Assembly (NCBI GenBank): GCA_913778505.1
Contig: CAJYWD010000036.1
Span: 1-64,000, forward strand
DNA length: 64,000 nucleotides
Direction: 5' to 3'
Origin: an uncultured Chryseobacterium sp.
Lineage (GTDB): Bacteria > Bacteroidota > Bacteroidia > Flavobacteriales > Weeksellaceae
Below are positions 43,354 through 52,709 of this stretch, one piece after another. Within the stretch, counting starts at the first letter, position 1, and every line of letters starts with the position of its first letter. The notes under the pieces are model-generated. The model was not told the DNA's origin. It saw only the letters and a program-made list of their open reading frames with translations, and ran no database searches. Position numbers and translations under genes: made by a program.

Positions 43354-43746
43354 ATGAATACCATCCTAAAATCAGGAATTTTATTCCTTTCTATATTTCT
43401 ATTTTCCAATTTTTCTGCTCAAACTAAAACCTTCAAAGCACGTGTGGAAGGCAACTGCGGAATGTGCAAGGAACGCATCGAAACCGCTGCAAAAGCTGAT
43501 AAAAACGTAAAATCAGCCGACTGGAGTATGAGCAAAAAAGTCCTGACCGTGAGTTATGACGCCTCCAAAACCGACAAAAAAGCGATTCTGAAAAACGTTG
43601 CATCAGTTGGCCACGACAACGAAATGTTCCGTGCTTCTGACAAAGTCTATAATGATCTGGATGCCTGCTGCCAGTACGACCGCCCGGACAACAGCAAAAA
43701 GTTGGCGAAAAATGCCGATAAAAAGCAAGTCTGCGAGCTTAAATAA
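43354..43746 (+). CDS. Secreted HMA (heavy-metal-associated) domain protein
   Basis: A 130-residue protein. The signal peptide ends about residue 22 (FSNFSAQ), and a ferredoxin-like HMA domain follows with the metal site GNCGMCKERIE (Cys35, Cys38). A conserved extension reads VGHDNE (85-90) and LDACCQYDR (CC at 105-106). The tail is Lys-rich with one more Cys (QVCELK). HMA domains carry Cu(I) or similar ions. Its residues 27-110 align closely, position for position, with the N-terminal domain of the next gene's receptor, 14 nt downstream. Confidence 0.9.
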   Translation: MNTILKSGILFLSIFLFSNFSAQTKTFKARVEGNCGMCKERIETAAKADKNVKSADWSMSKKVLTVSYDASKTDKKAILKNVASVGHDNEMFRASDKVYNDLDACCQYDRPDNSKKLAKNADKKQVCELK

Positions 43747-43766
43747 TTAATTTAAATTTTTTGACG

Positions 43767-46112
43767 ATGAATTATTTAAGTAGAAAACTTATGTTTTCTG
43801 TGTTGCTCCTTTGTTCGATATTTTCATTCGCACAAACCGTTACAGAACAGTTTTTGGTAAAGGGAAATTGCGGGCAATGTAAAGCAAGAATAGAAAAAGC
43901 AGCCTTGAAAGCCGGCGCACAGACCGCAAATTGGACCGCCGACAATCAGACTCTGACGATGACGCTGGATGAATCGAAAGTGAAATGTGACAATATCCTG
44001 AAACAAATCGCTGAAGTTGGTCACGATAACGAGAAATATAAAGCACCTGAAGAAGTTTATAAAAATCTGCCTGCGTGTTGCTTATACACAAGAGGTTCCG
44101 ATTTTGAAAAACCGAATGACACGCTTCAACATCAATCAGATTCGGATAAAAAAACCAATCAGATTGAAGGCGTAAAACTGACAAGAGAAAAAGAAACAAC
44201 AGCTATCAGCAAAAAAGAAGCGGGATTGATGTTCAATATCAGTTCCAAGGAATTGCTGAAAGCGGCTTGCTGTAACCTCTCGGAAAGTTTTGAAACCAAT
44301 GCAACTGTGGATGTTTCATTCAGTAATGCGGTGACGGGAACTAAACAGTTGAAAATGTTGGGATTAGACCAAAAATACACGCTTTTAACGAAAGAACAAT
44401 TACCTGAAATCCGTGGATTGGCCGCGCCTTATGGACTGAATTTCATTCCCGGAAAATGGATTGGCGGCATCCAATTGACAAAAGGTGGAAGTACGGTTGT
44501 GAACGGTTACGAAAGTATCACGGGACAAATCAATACGGAACTTTTGAACTCTCACGATGATGATAAAAAAGCTCAGACAGAAATCAACTTGTTTTCCGAT
44601 AACAATGGTCGTGTGGAAGCGAATGTGACGAGCACTTCTCCGATTTCTGATAAATGGACGCAAAGTGTTTTGCTCCACGGCAACGGAACTTTTGGCGATA
44701 CCGATATGAACGATGATGGTTTTCTTGACCGGCCAAAAGGAAGTCAGTTAAACGTAGCTTATCTTTTGAATTACAATGATTTGCAAGGCTCAGGATTTGG
44801 TTCACATTTCGGAATTAATTACTTGAAAGATGAAAGAACAGCCGGACAAATCGGATTCAAAAAAAGGATTCCGCAAAAAGATCAATCGCTTTATGGTGTC
44901 GGGATTGATATTTCGAGATTCCAGGTTTGGAACAAAACCGGTTATGTTTTCAAAGGAAAACCTTATCAAAGTCTTGGCTGGATGAATCAACTGACTTATC
45001 ATCAGCAAGATAGCTTTTTTGGATTGAGAAATTATTTTGGGAAAGAGACATCTTATTATTCCAACTTGATTTTCGAAAGTATCATTGGAAATACGAATAA
45101 TAAGTATAAAGTTGGAGCAAGTTTCTTGTATGATAAATATGATGAGGATTATCTTCTGGATAACTACAAAAGAACCGAAACCGTTCCGGGATTGTTCGCA
45201 GAATATACTTTGACAGGCGAAAAATTCACTTTGGTAACAGGCGCGCGCATTGATTTTCATAATCTTGCGGGAACACAGTTTACACCGAGAATGAATTTCA
45301 AATATGATCTGACTCCAAAAACGATTTTCCGAGTTTCAGCCGGAAGAGGTTTCCGAACGGCGAATATTTTTGCGGAAAGTCAGGCTTATTTTGCATCGAA
45401 CCGTCAAATCCAAATCATCAATAATGGTGGAGAAATCTATGGTTTGAAACCGGAAATTGCCTGGAATTATGGCGTTAGCCTTCAGCAGGAATTCAAATTG
45501 TTTGGGAGAAAATCCACGCTTTTGGCTGACTTTTTCAGAACCGATTTCCAAAATCAGGTCGTGACAGATTTGGATGAATCTGCTCAGAAAATTTTATTTT
45601 ATAATCTTGAAGGAAAATCTTTTGCCAATAGTTTCCAGACACAATGGGATTTCGAGCCTGTGAAAAATCTGGAATTCCGAGTGGCTTACAAATATTATGA
45701 TGTGGCTTTGGATTATCTGAGCGGACTGAAAAAAGTGCCGTTTATGGCGAAACATCGTGGATTTGCGAATCTGGCTTATTCAACCAATAAAACGGAGAAA
45801 GGTGGATTTTGGAGCTTTGACACAACTCTGAACTTAGTTGGAAAACAACGACTTCCAAACACAAAATCGAATCCTACGGAATTCCAGATGGGAGATTACT
45901 CGCCAAGTTATGCCACTTTGAATGCTCAGATTTCCAGAAATTTTTCCGGGAAAATCAGAGTTTATTTGGGTGGAGAAAATTTGACCGGCTATCAACAAAA
46001 AGTAGCGATTCTGGATGCAGCTAATCCGTTCGGAAATTATTTTGACGGCGGAATGGTTTATGCGCCAATTATGAAACAGAATTTCTATGTTGGTGTAGAT
46101 TTTAAGTTTTAA
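43767..46112 (+). CDS. TonB-dependent receptor with N-terminal HMA domain
   Basis: A 781-residue receptor. The signal peptide is followed by an HMA domain (GNCGQCKARIE, Cys35 and Cys38), the extension VGHDNE (84-89) and LPACCLYTR (CC at 104-105). After a linker comes the plug domain (KAACCNLSESFETNATVDV; GKWIGGIQLTKGGSTVVNGYESITGQIN) and a 22-strand barrel ending YVGVDFKF. In most Bacteroidetes receptors of this kind a carboxypeptidase-regulatory-like domain is at the N-terminus; here HMA takes its place. The HMA domain would face the periplasm and could pass metal to or from the soluble HMA protein encoded just upstream. The start is ATG 43767, not the TTG 6 nt earlier. Confidence 0.92.
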   Translation: MNYLSRKLMFSVLLLCSIFSFAQTVTEQFLVKGNCGQCKARIEKAALKAGAQTANWTADNQTLTMTLDESKVKCDNILKQIAEVGHDNEKYKAPEEVYKNLPACCLYTRGSDFEKPNDTLQHQSDSDKKTNQIEGVKLTREKETTAISKKEAGLMFNISSKELLKAACCNLSESFETNATVDVSFSNAVTGTKQLKMLGLDQKYTLLTKEQLPEIRGLAAPYGLNFIPGKWIGGIQLTKGGSTVVNGYESITGQINTELLNSHDDDKKAQTEINLFSDNNGRVEANVTSTSPISDKWTQSVLLHGNGTFGDTDMNDDGFLDRPKGSQLNVAYLLNYNDLQGSGFGSHFGINYLKDERTAGQIGFKKRIPQKDQSLYGVGIDISRFQVWNKTGYVFKGKPYQSLGWMNQLTYHQQDSFFGLRNYFGKETSYYSNLIFESIIGNTNNKYKVGASFLYDKYDEDYLLDNYKRTETVPGLFAEYTLTGEKFTLVTGARIDFHNLAGTQFTPRMNFKYDLTPKTIFRVSAGRGFRTANIFAESQAYFASNRQIQIINNGGEIYGLKPEIAWNYGVSLQQEFKLFGRKSTLLADFFRTDFQNQVVTDLDESAQKILFYNLEGKSFANSFQTQWDFEPVKNLEFRVAYKYYDVALDYLSGLKKVPFMAKHRGFANLAYSTNKTEKGGFWSFDTTLNLVGKQRLPNTKSNPTEFQMGDYSPSYATLNAQISRNFSGKIRVYLGGENLTGYQQKVAILDAANPFGNYFDGGMVYAPIMKQNFYVGVDFKF

Positions 46113-46131
46113 AATCCTTGAAATAACAATT

Positions 46132-46166
46132 AAAAACCTCGTCAAATTTGGCGAGGTTTTGTTTTT
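46132..46166. terminator. Bidirectional terminator
   Basis: AAAAACCTCG (46132-46141) pairs with CGAGGTTTT (46152-46160), and the loop contains CAAA/TTTG that can pair further. T residues follow on the plus strand. It separates the receptor gene from the convergent DUF2007 gene. Confidence 0.85.
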
Positions 46167-46167
46167 A

Positions 46168-46392
46168 TCAGTTGTCTTTTTTATAAAATTCAGTCATCAG
46201 TTCATTCGCTTTTTCAAGGTCATTTTCCGAGACTTTTAGCTGGACGCCGCCACTGGTATTGTTGAACAAATTGTAAGTATTGGCCAGAATATTTCCAAAG
46301 ACAAAGGTTTCTATTCCATTGGTTTCCAGGAAAATTTTGAGCATTTCCGCTTCAATTTCTGTATTGAAAATCTTGAGTATGATCAGTTCCAT
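46168..46392 (-). CDS. DUF2007 family protein
   Basis: A 74-residue protein (MELIILKIFNTEIEAEMLKIFLETNGIE...) with the DUF2007 pattern, a small alpha/beta domain annotated in Pfam as a putative signal-transducing protein. The sequence GGVQLKVSENDLEKANELM is typical. It is cytoplasmic and single-gene; function unknown. Confidence 0.85.
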   Translation of the reverse strand: MELIILKIFNTEIEAEMLKIFLETNGIETFVFGNILANTYNLFNNTSGGVQLKVSENDLEKANELMTEFYKKDN

Positions 46393-46421
46393 AATTAATT
46401 TGTTTAATTTAATTTCAAACG

Positions 46422-46488
46422 CTTCTACTCTGCTCAGTGCGACATCGTAAATGTTCTTTAAGAAATGTCAGTCTATGCGGAGTCAAAG
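46422..46488. repeat. Stem-loop of the CTTCGACTC..CAGTGTGACA repeat family
   Basis: The left arm 46422-46444 (CTTCTACTCTGCTCAGTG...) and the right arm 46466-46488 (TGTCAGTCTATGCGGAG...) are degenerate inverse copies around a 21-nt loop. This is the most complete copy of the family that is also seen at 554-569 and inside pabB. Confidence 0.6.
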
Positions 46489-46508
46489 AATTTATTTTTA
46501 TTCAAATA

Positions 46509-47519
46509 TTAAATTTTTTGTTTTAGAATCGCCTTATTGATCTTATTAATCAATTCCGGACCTTCGTAGATAAAACCAGTGTAAAGCTGAACAAGACTTG
46601 CGCCAGCTTCCAGTTTTTCCAGGGCATCCTGCGCAGAATGAATGCCGCCAACACCGATGATTGGAAACGCTTTTCCACTTTTTTCGGATAAAAACCGGAT
46701 GACTTCTGTAGAGCGTTTGGTTAAAGGTTTTCCGGAAAGTCCGCCCATTTCGGATTTATTCTCTGAAGTTAAATTTTCCCGGGACAAGGTTGTGTTGGTG
46801 GCAATAACGCCGGCAATCTGAGTTTCCTTAACAATATCGATAATGTCCAGAAGCTGTTCATCCGTCAAATCCGGCGCAATTTTCAAAAGAATTGGCTTTG
46901 GCTTTGGCTTCTCAAAATTAAGGTTCTGAAGTGTTGACAACAATTCTGTCAACGGTTTCTTGTCCTGAAGTTCACGGAGATTGGGTGTATTTGGTGAACT
47001 GACGTTGACTACGAAATAATCGACGTAAGGAAATAATTTTTCGAAACAGATTTTGTAATCGTTGACGGCTTCTTCGTTTGGCGTAACTTTATTCTTTCCG
47101 ATGTTTCCGCCAATCAGAACGTTTTTGTTTTTCTTCAGACGCTCAATCGCTTCATCCACACCTCCGTTATTAAAACCCATTCTGTTGATAATCGCAGAAT
47201 CTTCTTTCAATCGGAACAATCTTTTTTTGTCATTTCCAGGTTGCGGTTTCGGTGTCAAAGTCCCGATTTCTATGAATCCGAATCCAAGACCTGACAATTC
47301 CTTAAACAATTTGGCGTCTTTATCAAAACCCGCTGCTAATCCAACAGGATTTTTGAATTTCAATCCAAAAACTTCCCGTTCAAGACGTTGATCTTCGATT
47401 GGCTTTGGCAGGAATAATTTGGCAAGAAATCCAAAATTCTTAAAAAAAGAAAAGGTAAAATGATGAATCTCTTCCGGGTCGAATTTGAAAAGAAGCGGAC
47501 GAATTAGGCTTTTGTACAT
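46509..47519 (-). CDS. pyrD: Dihydroorotate dehydrogenase (quinone), class 2
   Basis: A 336-residue enzyme that oxidises dihydroorotate to orotate in pyrimidine synthesis and passes electrons to menaquinone. The amphipathic N-terminus [20 protein letters not shown] is the membrane-association helix of class 2 enzymes. [26 protein letters not shown] and NRMGFNNGG follow. The catalytic Ser region [14 protein letters not shown] and [19 protein letters not shown] are all intact. Confidence 0.96.
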   Translation of the reverse strand: MYKSLIRPLLFKFDPEEIHHFTFSFFKNFGFLAKLFLPKPIEDQRLEREVFGLKFKNPVGLAAGFDKDAKLFKELSGLGFGFIEIGTLTPKPQPGNDKKRLFRLKEDSAIINRMGFNNGGVDEAIERLKKNKNVLIGGNIGKNKVTPNEEAVNDYKICFEKLFPYVDYFVVNVSSPNTPNLRELQDKKPLTELLSTLQNLNFEKPKPKPILLKIAPDLTDEQLLDIIDIVKETQIAGVIATNTTLSRENLTSENKSEMGGLSGKPLTKRSTEVIRFLSEKSGKAFPIIGVGGIHSAQDALEKLEAGASLVQLYTGFIYEGPELINKINKAILKQKI

Positions 47520-47655
47520 CGGAGAAAAGTTTTACAAATTTACGGTTTTGTAAGGATAATTAATTAAAAAATCACTTAATGATTAAACACAAGACACAAA
47601 GTAGAATTAAATTGATTTTGCTTTTAATAAACCATAAATACTTTGAATACTTTTT

Positions 47656-47709
47656 ACCACAAAAGTCACAAAAGATTTTTTCATTAATGTCTTTTTTTAC
47701 TTTTGTGGT
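47656..47709. repeat. Hairpin related to the 42637 element
   Basis: ACCACAAAAGTCACAAAAGA pairs with the inverted form near CTTTTTTTACTTTTGTGGT. The first 19 bases differ from the arm at 42638 by one base (GTCAC in place of GGCAC). The region 47520-47786 has no ORF. Confidence 0.65.
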
Positions 47710-47786
47710 TCATCAACAATTTTAGAATTCAAGAAAAATAATCTAAAATCTTTATATCTTTACTTAGATTTTATCCCAAACTTTCA

Positions 47787-49442
47787 ATGATTTCACATAC
47801 TTTTTATAAAAGTTTTATTCATATATTTTCCTTTTTGCTTTTCTCGTCCCAGACTTTTGCAATGACACCAAAAGACTGTGAAAAGATGGTCATCAAAGCG
47901 GTGGAAGCGATGAACAAGAAAGAATTTGTGAAGTCACTTCAAATACTTTCCAAAACCAAAAAAATTGCTCAGGATAACCGTTGGTATCGCGAAGAATTTC
48001 TGGCTGTCAACAATATTGGCGCTAATTATTATATGATGCTGGACTACGGCGAGGCGCTCAATAATTATCTGGATGCTTACAAAATTGCGGTTGCTCATCT
48101 GGATGAAAAATCGGAAATGACGGTTCTCAACAACATCGCGATTCTCTATTCCCGGGACAACAAAGTTGATAAGGCCGAAGAATATTTTTCCAAAGCCTAC
48201 GAATTGGCCGGAAAGGTTAATAACAAGACTTCCAAAGGCTTATACGCCATTAATCTGACGATTGTCAATAATGAAAAAGGTGATTACAAAAAAGCAAAAA
48301 AATATATTGATGAAGCGCTGAAACTCACCGCCAATTCGCCTTATTATATATTGGCCAAATCCACCAATATGGAAACGCTGGTAAATCTCAAACAATTTGA
48401 TGCAGCTGAAAAAATAGCCAATGAACTTCTTCCGAAACTCAATGGTGTGGAATATGCCGAGTATAAAACCCAGGTTTACTACAATCTTTCCGTAATAGAA
48501 GAGCGGAGAAACGACCTTACAAAAGCCTTCGGATTCCTGCAACTTGCCGAGAAGAATAACCTTAATTTTGATTTCAGGGAAAATATTTTCGGGCGATTCA
48601 GCAAGCTGTATCAGAAGACCAGCGATATCCAGCGCGCCGTTTCCTACAAAGATTCCATTATGGCTGTGAGAGATTCTGTGAACAGGATAAAGAACGGACA
48701 GCTTTTCGAAAACAGCAAAATCAAATTCGAACTTCAGAACTCACAGAAAGATCTGGCGGAAAGCAAAGGACAGCTCACATCGCAGCGTTCTTTTTTCATC
48801 AAAGGGATTCTTCTGGCTGTCTTTATTGTTCTGATCATTTTCTGGGCGCTGAGAAACAGCATCGTCAAAAACAAGCAGCAGAAGATCATCGAACAGAATA
48901 AAGCGGAAATTGCCAAACTGGAACTAGAACAGGAAAAAAAGAATAAGGAAATCCTTGAAAATCAACTCAAAGAAAAAGAAGTTCTTGCTCTTCTGGAGCA
49001 GGAAAAATTCCGAAATGAGCTGGAAGCCAAAAACCGTAAACTCACGGCCAAAGCGCTTCAACTCTCCACTAAAATAGAATTGATTGATGACCTCATCAAA
49101 ACGTTGTCCAGAGAATCCGAGGATCTGAAAAACGTTAACCTCAGCCAAATTATCCAGCAATTCAAGATTCTCCAGAAGCAGACGCACGAGGAAGAAAGTT
49201 TTCTGGTTCATTTTGAGGAAGTGAATCAGGGTTTTATTAACAAACTCAAGCAGCTGCATCCTGATCTCAATTCCAATGACATCAGATTCCTTTCCTATAT
49301 TTATATGAACCTGTCTATGAAGGAAATCTCAATTATTTTCAACATCACGCCGGAGGCCTGTCGCAAGCGGAAGGAACGAATTGTGAAGAAGATGGGACTG
49401 GAAGAAAACATTGATCTATACCACTATATCACAGCGATTTAG
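47787..49442 (+). CDS. TPR-containing transmembrane HTH regulator
   Basis: A 551-residue protein. The signal peptide (about 1-26) leads into a periplasmic array of TPR units (about 30-300, for example YGEALNNYLDAYKIA and KVDKAEEYFSKAYELAG). One membrane helix follows at about 333-352 (IKGILLAVFIVLIIFWAL), then a long coiled coil rich in Glu, Lys and Gln. The C-terminal LuxR-like HTH reads LSMKEISIIFNITPEACRKRKERIVKK. This is the common flavobacterial one-component design, in which extracytoplasmic TPRs sense a partner and the cytoplasmic HTH controls transcription. The next gene encodes a secreted protein and may be its target. Confidence 0.88.
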   Translation: MISHTFYKSFIHIFSFLLFSSQTFAMTPKDCEKMVIKAVEAMNKKEFVKSLQILSKTKKIAQDNRWYREEFLAVNNIGANYYMMLDYGEALNNYLDAYKIAVAHLDEKSEMTVLNNIAILYSRDNKVDKAEEYFSKAYELAGKVNNKTSKGLYAINLTIVNNEKGDYKKAKKYIDEALKLTANSPYYILAKSTNMETLVNLKQFDAAEKIANELLPKLNGVEYAEYKTQVYYNLSVIEERRNDLTKAFGFLQLAEKNNLNFDFRENIFGRFSKLYQKTSDIQRAVSYKDSIMAVRDSVNRIKNGQLFENSKIKFELQNSQKDLAESKGQLTSQRSFFIKGILLAVFIVLIIFWALRNSIVKNKQQKIIEQNKAEIAKLELEQEKKNKEILENQLKEKEVLALLEQEKFRNELEAKNRKLTAKALQLSTKIELIDDLIKTLSRESEDLKNVNLSQIIQQFKILQKQTHEEESFLVHFEEVNQGFINKLKQLHPDLNSNDIRFLSYIYMNLSMKEISIIFNITPEACRKRKERIVKKMGLEENIDLYHYITAI

Positions 49443-49574
49443 AAAAAATGTCACGCTTTTTCTGTAAAGGCGTCCTGTTATTTCCAGATTTATTTTTTGC
49501 GTTGTTAAGATTTATCCCAACATTTGTTTGAGAGCATTTGAGATGAATCAGGCAAATAAAAAATAAATTGACAT

Positions 49575-51866
49575 ATGAAAAAATTTACGCTTTTGGCCAG
49601 TCTTGCGTTGGCATTCCTTTCCAATTCCATAAGCGCACAGGTAGAGATCCTGGGCAATAAGGAATTCGGGAGAATTTTTGAAGTTACATACAGCACGAAA
49701 GAACAAAATATAGTTTATGCCAGCACCATTAACAATCATATTTTAATCTCGAAAGATAATGGTGTGAATTGGAATGTACTTAAGTCCTTTCCATCATCCA
49801 TGGGTGACATTACCAAGATGAACATCAGCAAGGACGGCAATCTCCTCACGTTCTCTACCATTAAAAACAGCATTGGTGAGATCCATGTATTTAACATTGC
49901 GACGAGAACAATCATCAAGACGTTTGAGCTGCCAAATGCATGGGAAGCGCCTTACGTGGCAGCCTACAATTTCTTTGACAATGATACAGATAATCTGATT
50001 GTGAGCTCACAGTTTCAGTACGGTCTGGGCACGGCCAACCGCGTGTACGTGACCAACGACGGCGGTCTGAGCTGGAGGGAAATTTATTATTCTGTGGAGG
50101 ACAATCAGAATATCATCACCAGCGAAGTGGCATTTGGCGCAACGGATAAAAATAAAATCTACCTCGCCAATGGTAACGGCAGTGAAGGCTCGTATGGTGG
50201 TCTCATGATCTCTGCAGATGGTGGCAATACTTTTGTCAATAAGCTGGAAGGCAGTGTGCTCGGCACTATGGAGTTCAACCCGAATAATCCGGATGAAATG
50301 TATGTGGGAACTGGTATCAGTTTCGGCGCAAGTCCGGAAAAGCTGCATCACTCTACAGACGGAGGAAATACATGGAAAGACGAGCCTGTCACATTCGGCA
50401 CGAATGGCATCCTCAATAATATTCTGGCCATTAAATATAATCCGCTGGATAACAACAACATCATTGTCCTGGAAGAAGATGAGATTATTACCACTACAGA
50501 CGGCGGCGCAACATGGAAAAGTGTAGAATATCCTTACGACAGTCTCGACAGCTATTACTACGGTCTCAAGGCGAGCTTCAATCCTTTCAAAGCCGGTGAA
50601 CTCTTCATCACAGGAAATTACAAGCCTTTGTTTTCTACAGACAATGGTAGTACACTCACGCAGATCAAAACACCGTTCTTCAGCGCCACCGGCAGAGTTT
50701 CATTGTTCGAAAATAATAACGCCAAGCATCTGTATTACAGCGTTCAGAACGGATTTGTCCACAAAAACATGACAGACAATACCGAGAACGCTTACGAAAT
50801 TCAACCTCTTAACATCTTCAGCACCAACAATAATCCGGCTTACATTCCGGACTCCAAAAAAGAGGGAAGGATTTATTCGTACAAAGGTGGCTTTTCCGGA
50901 TCCACGCTGGCCATGAGTGATAATTTCGGTGCCGAATTTACGCCCATCTATAGCACGTTTACAAGCGGACTGACCAATATTATTCCGGATCCACAAATCA
51001 GCAATCAGGTATATGCTACCTTCAGTAACTGGGGACAGGGTGAACTGAGTAAGATCAACTTCAACAATCCTGAGGACGTTATCTCAACCAATATTAGCCT
51101 TCCGACTCAAGGTTCTGTTTATAAAATCCTGCATCCGAATAATCTTTCAGATGAGTTTTTTATGCTGATTGGTTCGGAACTTTATAAAACAACGAATGGC
51201 GGAACAGATTGGACGGCGGTCACGATTGATGCCAATCTTCCTGAGGAGACTGCTATTCTTGATATTTCTCAGAATCCTAAAAATACCAATCAGCTGGCCC
51301 TGGGCACATCCGCAGGAGTTTATATTTCCAATGACAAAGGCGCTACCTGGAGCCAGTCTTCGGATTTTGTATGCTATAAAGTGAGCTATTCTGATGTGAA
51401 TGACGGTGTCCTGGTGGCAGCCACTTACAGTGCAATGTATACCAATTTTAACATTTTTTACTCTGTGGATAACGGCGCTACCTGGAAAATGGTCAACCGT
51501 CAAGATTTCCTTGAGGCGGAAACTACTTCCATTGCCATTGATTTTTCGGATGCCAAGGCATACATTTACATTAACTCCTTTGATCTGGGGCTGATAGGAT
51601 ACAATCTTCCTCTGGAAATCCTGGCAAGCAGCGAGACTTCCGCAAATCAGGCACAGATTAAAGTGTATCCGAATCCTGTTTCGGATGTCCTTCATATCGA
51701 AAATAAAAATCTGAAATCTGCTGCATTGTACAGTATGGACGGCAAAAAACTGATGGAAACTCAATCCAGTGAATTGCATGTCTCCAGCCTTCCTAAAGGT
51801 GTCTACATGGTAAGACTTGTAACGTCTGACGATAAAATCCTCAGCAAAAAAGTAATTAAAAAGTAA
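49575..51866 (+). CDS. T9SS-secreted Asp-box (BNR/sortilin-like) repeat protein
   Basis: A 763-residue protein with a Sec signal (LALAFLSNSISAQ) and at least eight Asp-box motifs of the S-x-D-x-G-x-x-W type. Examples are ISKDNGVNW, VTNDGGLSW, STDGGNTW, TTDGGATW, TTNGGTDW, SNDKGATW and SVDNGATW, which indicate one or two beta-propellers. The last ~80 residues form a type A sorting domain (VYPNPVSDVLHI to LPKGVYMVRLVTSDDKILSKKVIKK). It should be exported by the type IX system and released or anchored on the cell surface. The fold is shared with sialidases and plant-wall hydrolases, but no catalytic residues can be assigned. Confidence 0.92.
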   Translation: MKKFTLLASLALAFLSNSISAQVEILGNKEFGRIFEVTYSTKEQNIVYASTINNHILISKDNGVNWNVLKSFPSSMGDITKMNISKDGNLLTFSTIKNSIGEIHVFNIATRTIIKTFELPNAWEAPYVAAYNFFDNDTDNLIVSSQFQYGLGTANRVYVTNDGGLSWREIYYSVEDNQNIITSEVAFGATDKNKIYLANGNGSEGSYGGLMISADGGNTFVNKLEGSVLGTMEFNPNNPDEMYVGTGISFGASPEKLHHSTDGGNTWKDEPVTFGTNGILNNILAIKYNPLDNNNIIVLEEDEIITTTDGGATWKSVEYPYDSLDSYYYGLKASFNPFKAGELFITGNYKPLFSTDNGSTLTQIKTPFFSATGRVSLFENNNAKHLYYSVQNGFVHKNMTDNTENAYEIQPLNIFSTNNNPAYIPDSKKEGRIYSYKGGFSGSTLAMSDNFGAEFTPIYSTFTSGLTNIIPDPQISNQVYATFSNWGQGELSKINFNNPEDVISTNISLPTQGSVYKILHPNNLSDEFFMLIGSELYKTTNGGTDWTAVTIDANLPEETAILDISQNPKNTNQLALGTSAGVYISNDKGATWSQSSDFVCYKVSYSDVNDGVLVAATYSAMYTNFNIFYSVDNGATWKMVNRQDFLEAETTSIAIDFSDAKAYIYINSFDLGLIGYNLPLEILASSETSANQAQIKVYPNPVSDVLHIENKNLKSAALYSMDGKKLMETQSSELHVSSLPKGVYMVRLVTSDDKILSKKVIKK

Positions 51867-51887
51867 AAATAATTGCTAATCTGCACG

Positions 51888-51916
51888 AAAGCTTCTCAGA
51901 AATGGGAAGCTTTTCT
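51888..51916 (+). terminator. Terminator after the T9SS protein gene
   Basis: A 10-bp stem (51888-51897 with 51904-51913, one G-U pair) with a 6-nt loop and a short T run. Confidence 0.8.
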
Positions 51917-51918
51917 CA

Positions 51919-52620
51919 TTAGATATATTTCCCCAGATCAAAATTCAGGATGCTCCCGATTTCTAAAAATCCGGTGTTTACTTGCAATCCTGCCCGGATG
52001 CTGACGGCCTGATGACTCATCGGGTGTTGGAAACTCAAATAGTGCGAATGTAAAGGCATCGCTGTGATATTAAAAGTGTTGAGCCACAATTTATTCTGCT
52101 TGTTACAGCCATGCTTCCTGCAGCCCAATATCGGATGCAAGATATGTTTGAAATGCTTTCTTAACTGATGAAATCTCCCTGTTTCCGGAGTGGCCTCTAC
52201 CAGAGAATAGCGGGAAGTCGGATGTTTGAGAAATGGCAACTCGATTTCGGAAATTTGCAACCTACGGTAATAGGTAACCGCATTCTGGACGATTTCATTT
52301 TCATTGGTCAGATAGTAGTCAATCGTTTCCTCCTCCTTTGTCCAGCCACGGAGAATGGCCAGGTATTTCTTCTCCACTTCACGGTTCATAAACTGGTCGC
52401 TGATGAGTTTTAGCGTTTCTTTATCAAAGGCAAATAACAAAACGCCCGAAGTTTTCCGGTCCAGGCGGTGAACCAGATGAACCTTCTTGCCCATCTGATT
52501 CGTCAGTTTATCTACCGCATATTCATCTGCCGGACCAGCGTATTTGGATTTGTGAACCAGAAGTCCGCTCGGTTTATTGATGGCAATCAGGTAATCATCC
52601 TGATAAAGAATTTCTAACAT
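51919..52620 (-). CDS. truC: RNA pseudouridine synthase, TruC/RluA family
   Basis: A 233-residue enzyme without an S4 domain. It starts LEILYQDDYLIAINKPSGLLVH, and the catalytic Asp lies in HRLDRKTSGVLLFA. ETGRFHQLRKHFKHILHPILG is the conserved third motif. The length and motifs match TruC, which modifies U65 in tRNA; the exact RNA target is inferred. The -7 box TACTTTTG at 52632-52625 is 4 nt from the ATG. Confidence 0.88.
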   Translation of the reverse strand: MLEILYQDDYLIAINKPSGLLVHKSKYAGPADEYAVDKLTNQMGKKVHLVHRLDRKTSGVLLFAFDKETLKLISDQFMNREVEKKYLAILRGWTKEEETIDYYLTNENEIVQNAVTYYRRLQISEIELPFLKHPTSRYSLVEATPETGRFHQLRKHFKHILHPILGCRKHGCNKQNKLWLNTFNITAMPLHSHYLSFQHPMSHQAVSIRAGLQVNTGFLEIGSILNFDLGKYI

Positions 52621-52624
52621 TGGG

Positions 52625-52632
52625 CAAAAGTA
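52625..52632 (-). promoter_or_regulatory. -7 promoter element TACTTTTG (truC)
   Basis: Four bases (CCCA) separate the box from the ATG. Confidence 0.6.
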
Positions 52633-52684
52633 AAATTTTCCTTACTAATTATTTCAAAACGTGATAAGAATTGATTTTAAAAAC

Positions 52685-52692
52685 TATATTTG
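52685..52692 (+). promoter_or_regulatory. -7 promoter element TATATTTG
   Basis: TAnnTTTG match 17 nt before the ATG at 52710. Confidence 0.55.
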
Positions 52693-52709
52693 AATCCAAA
52701 TAAAACAAA

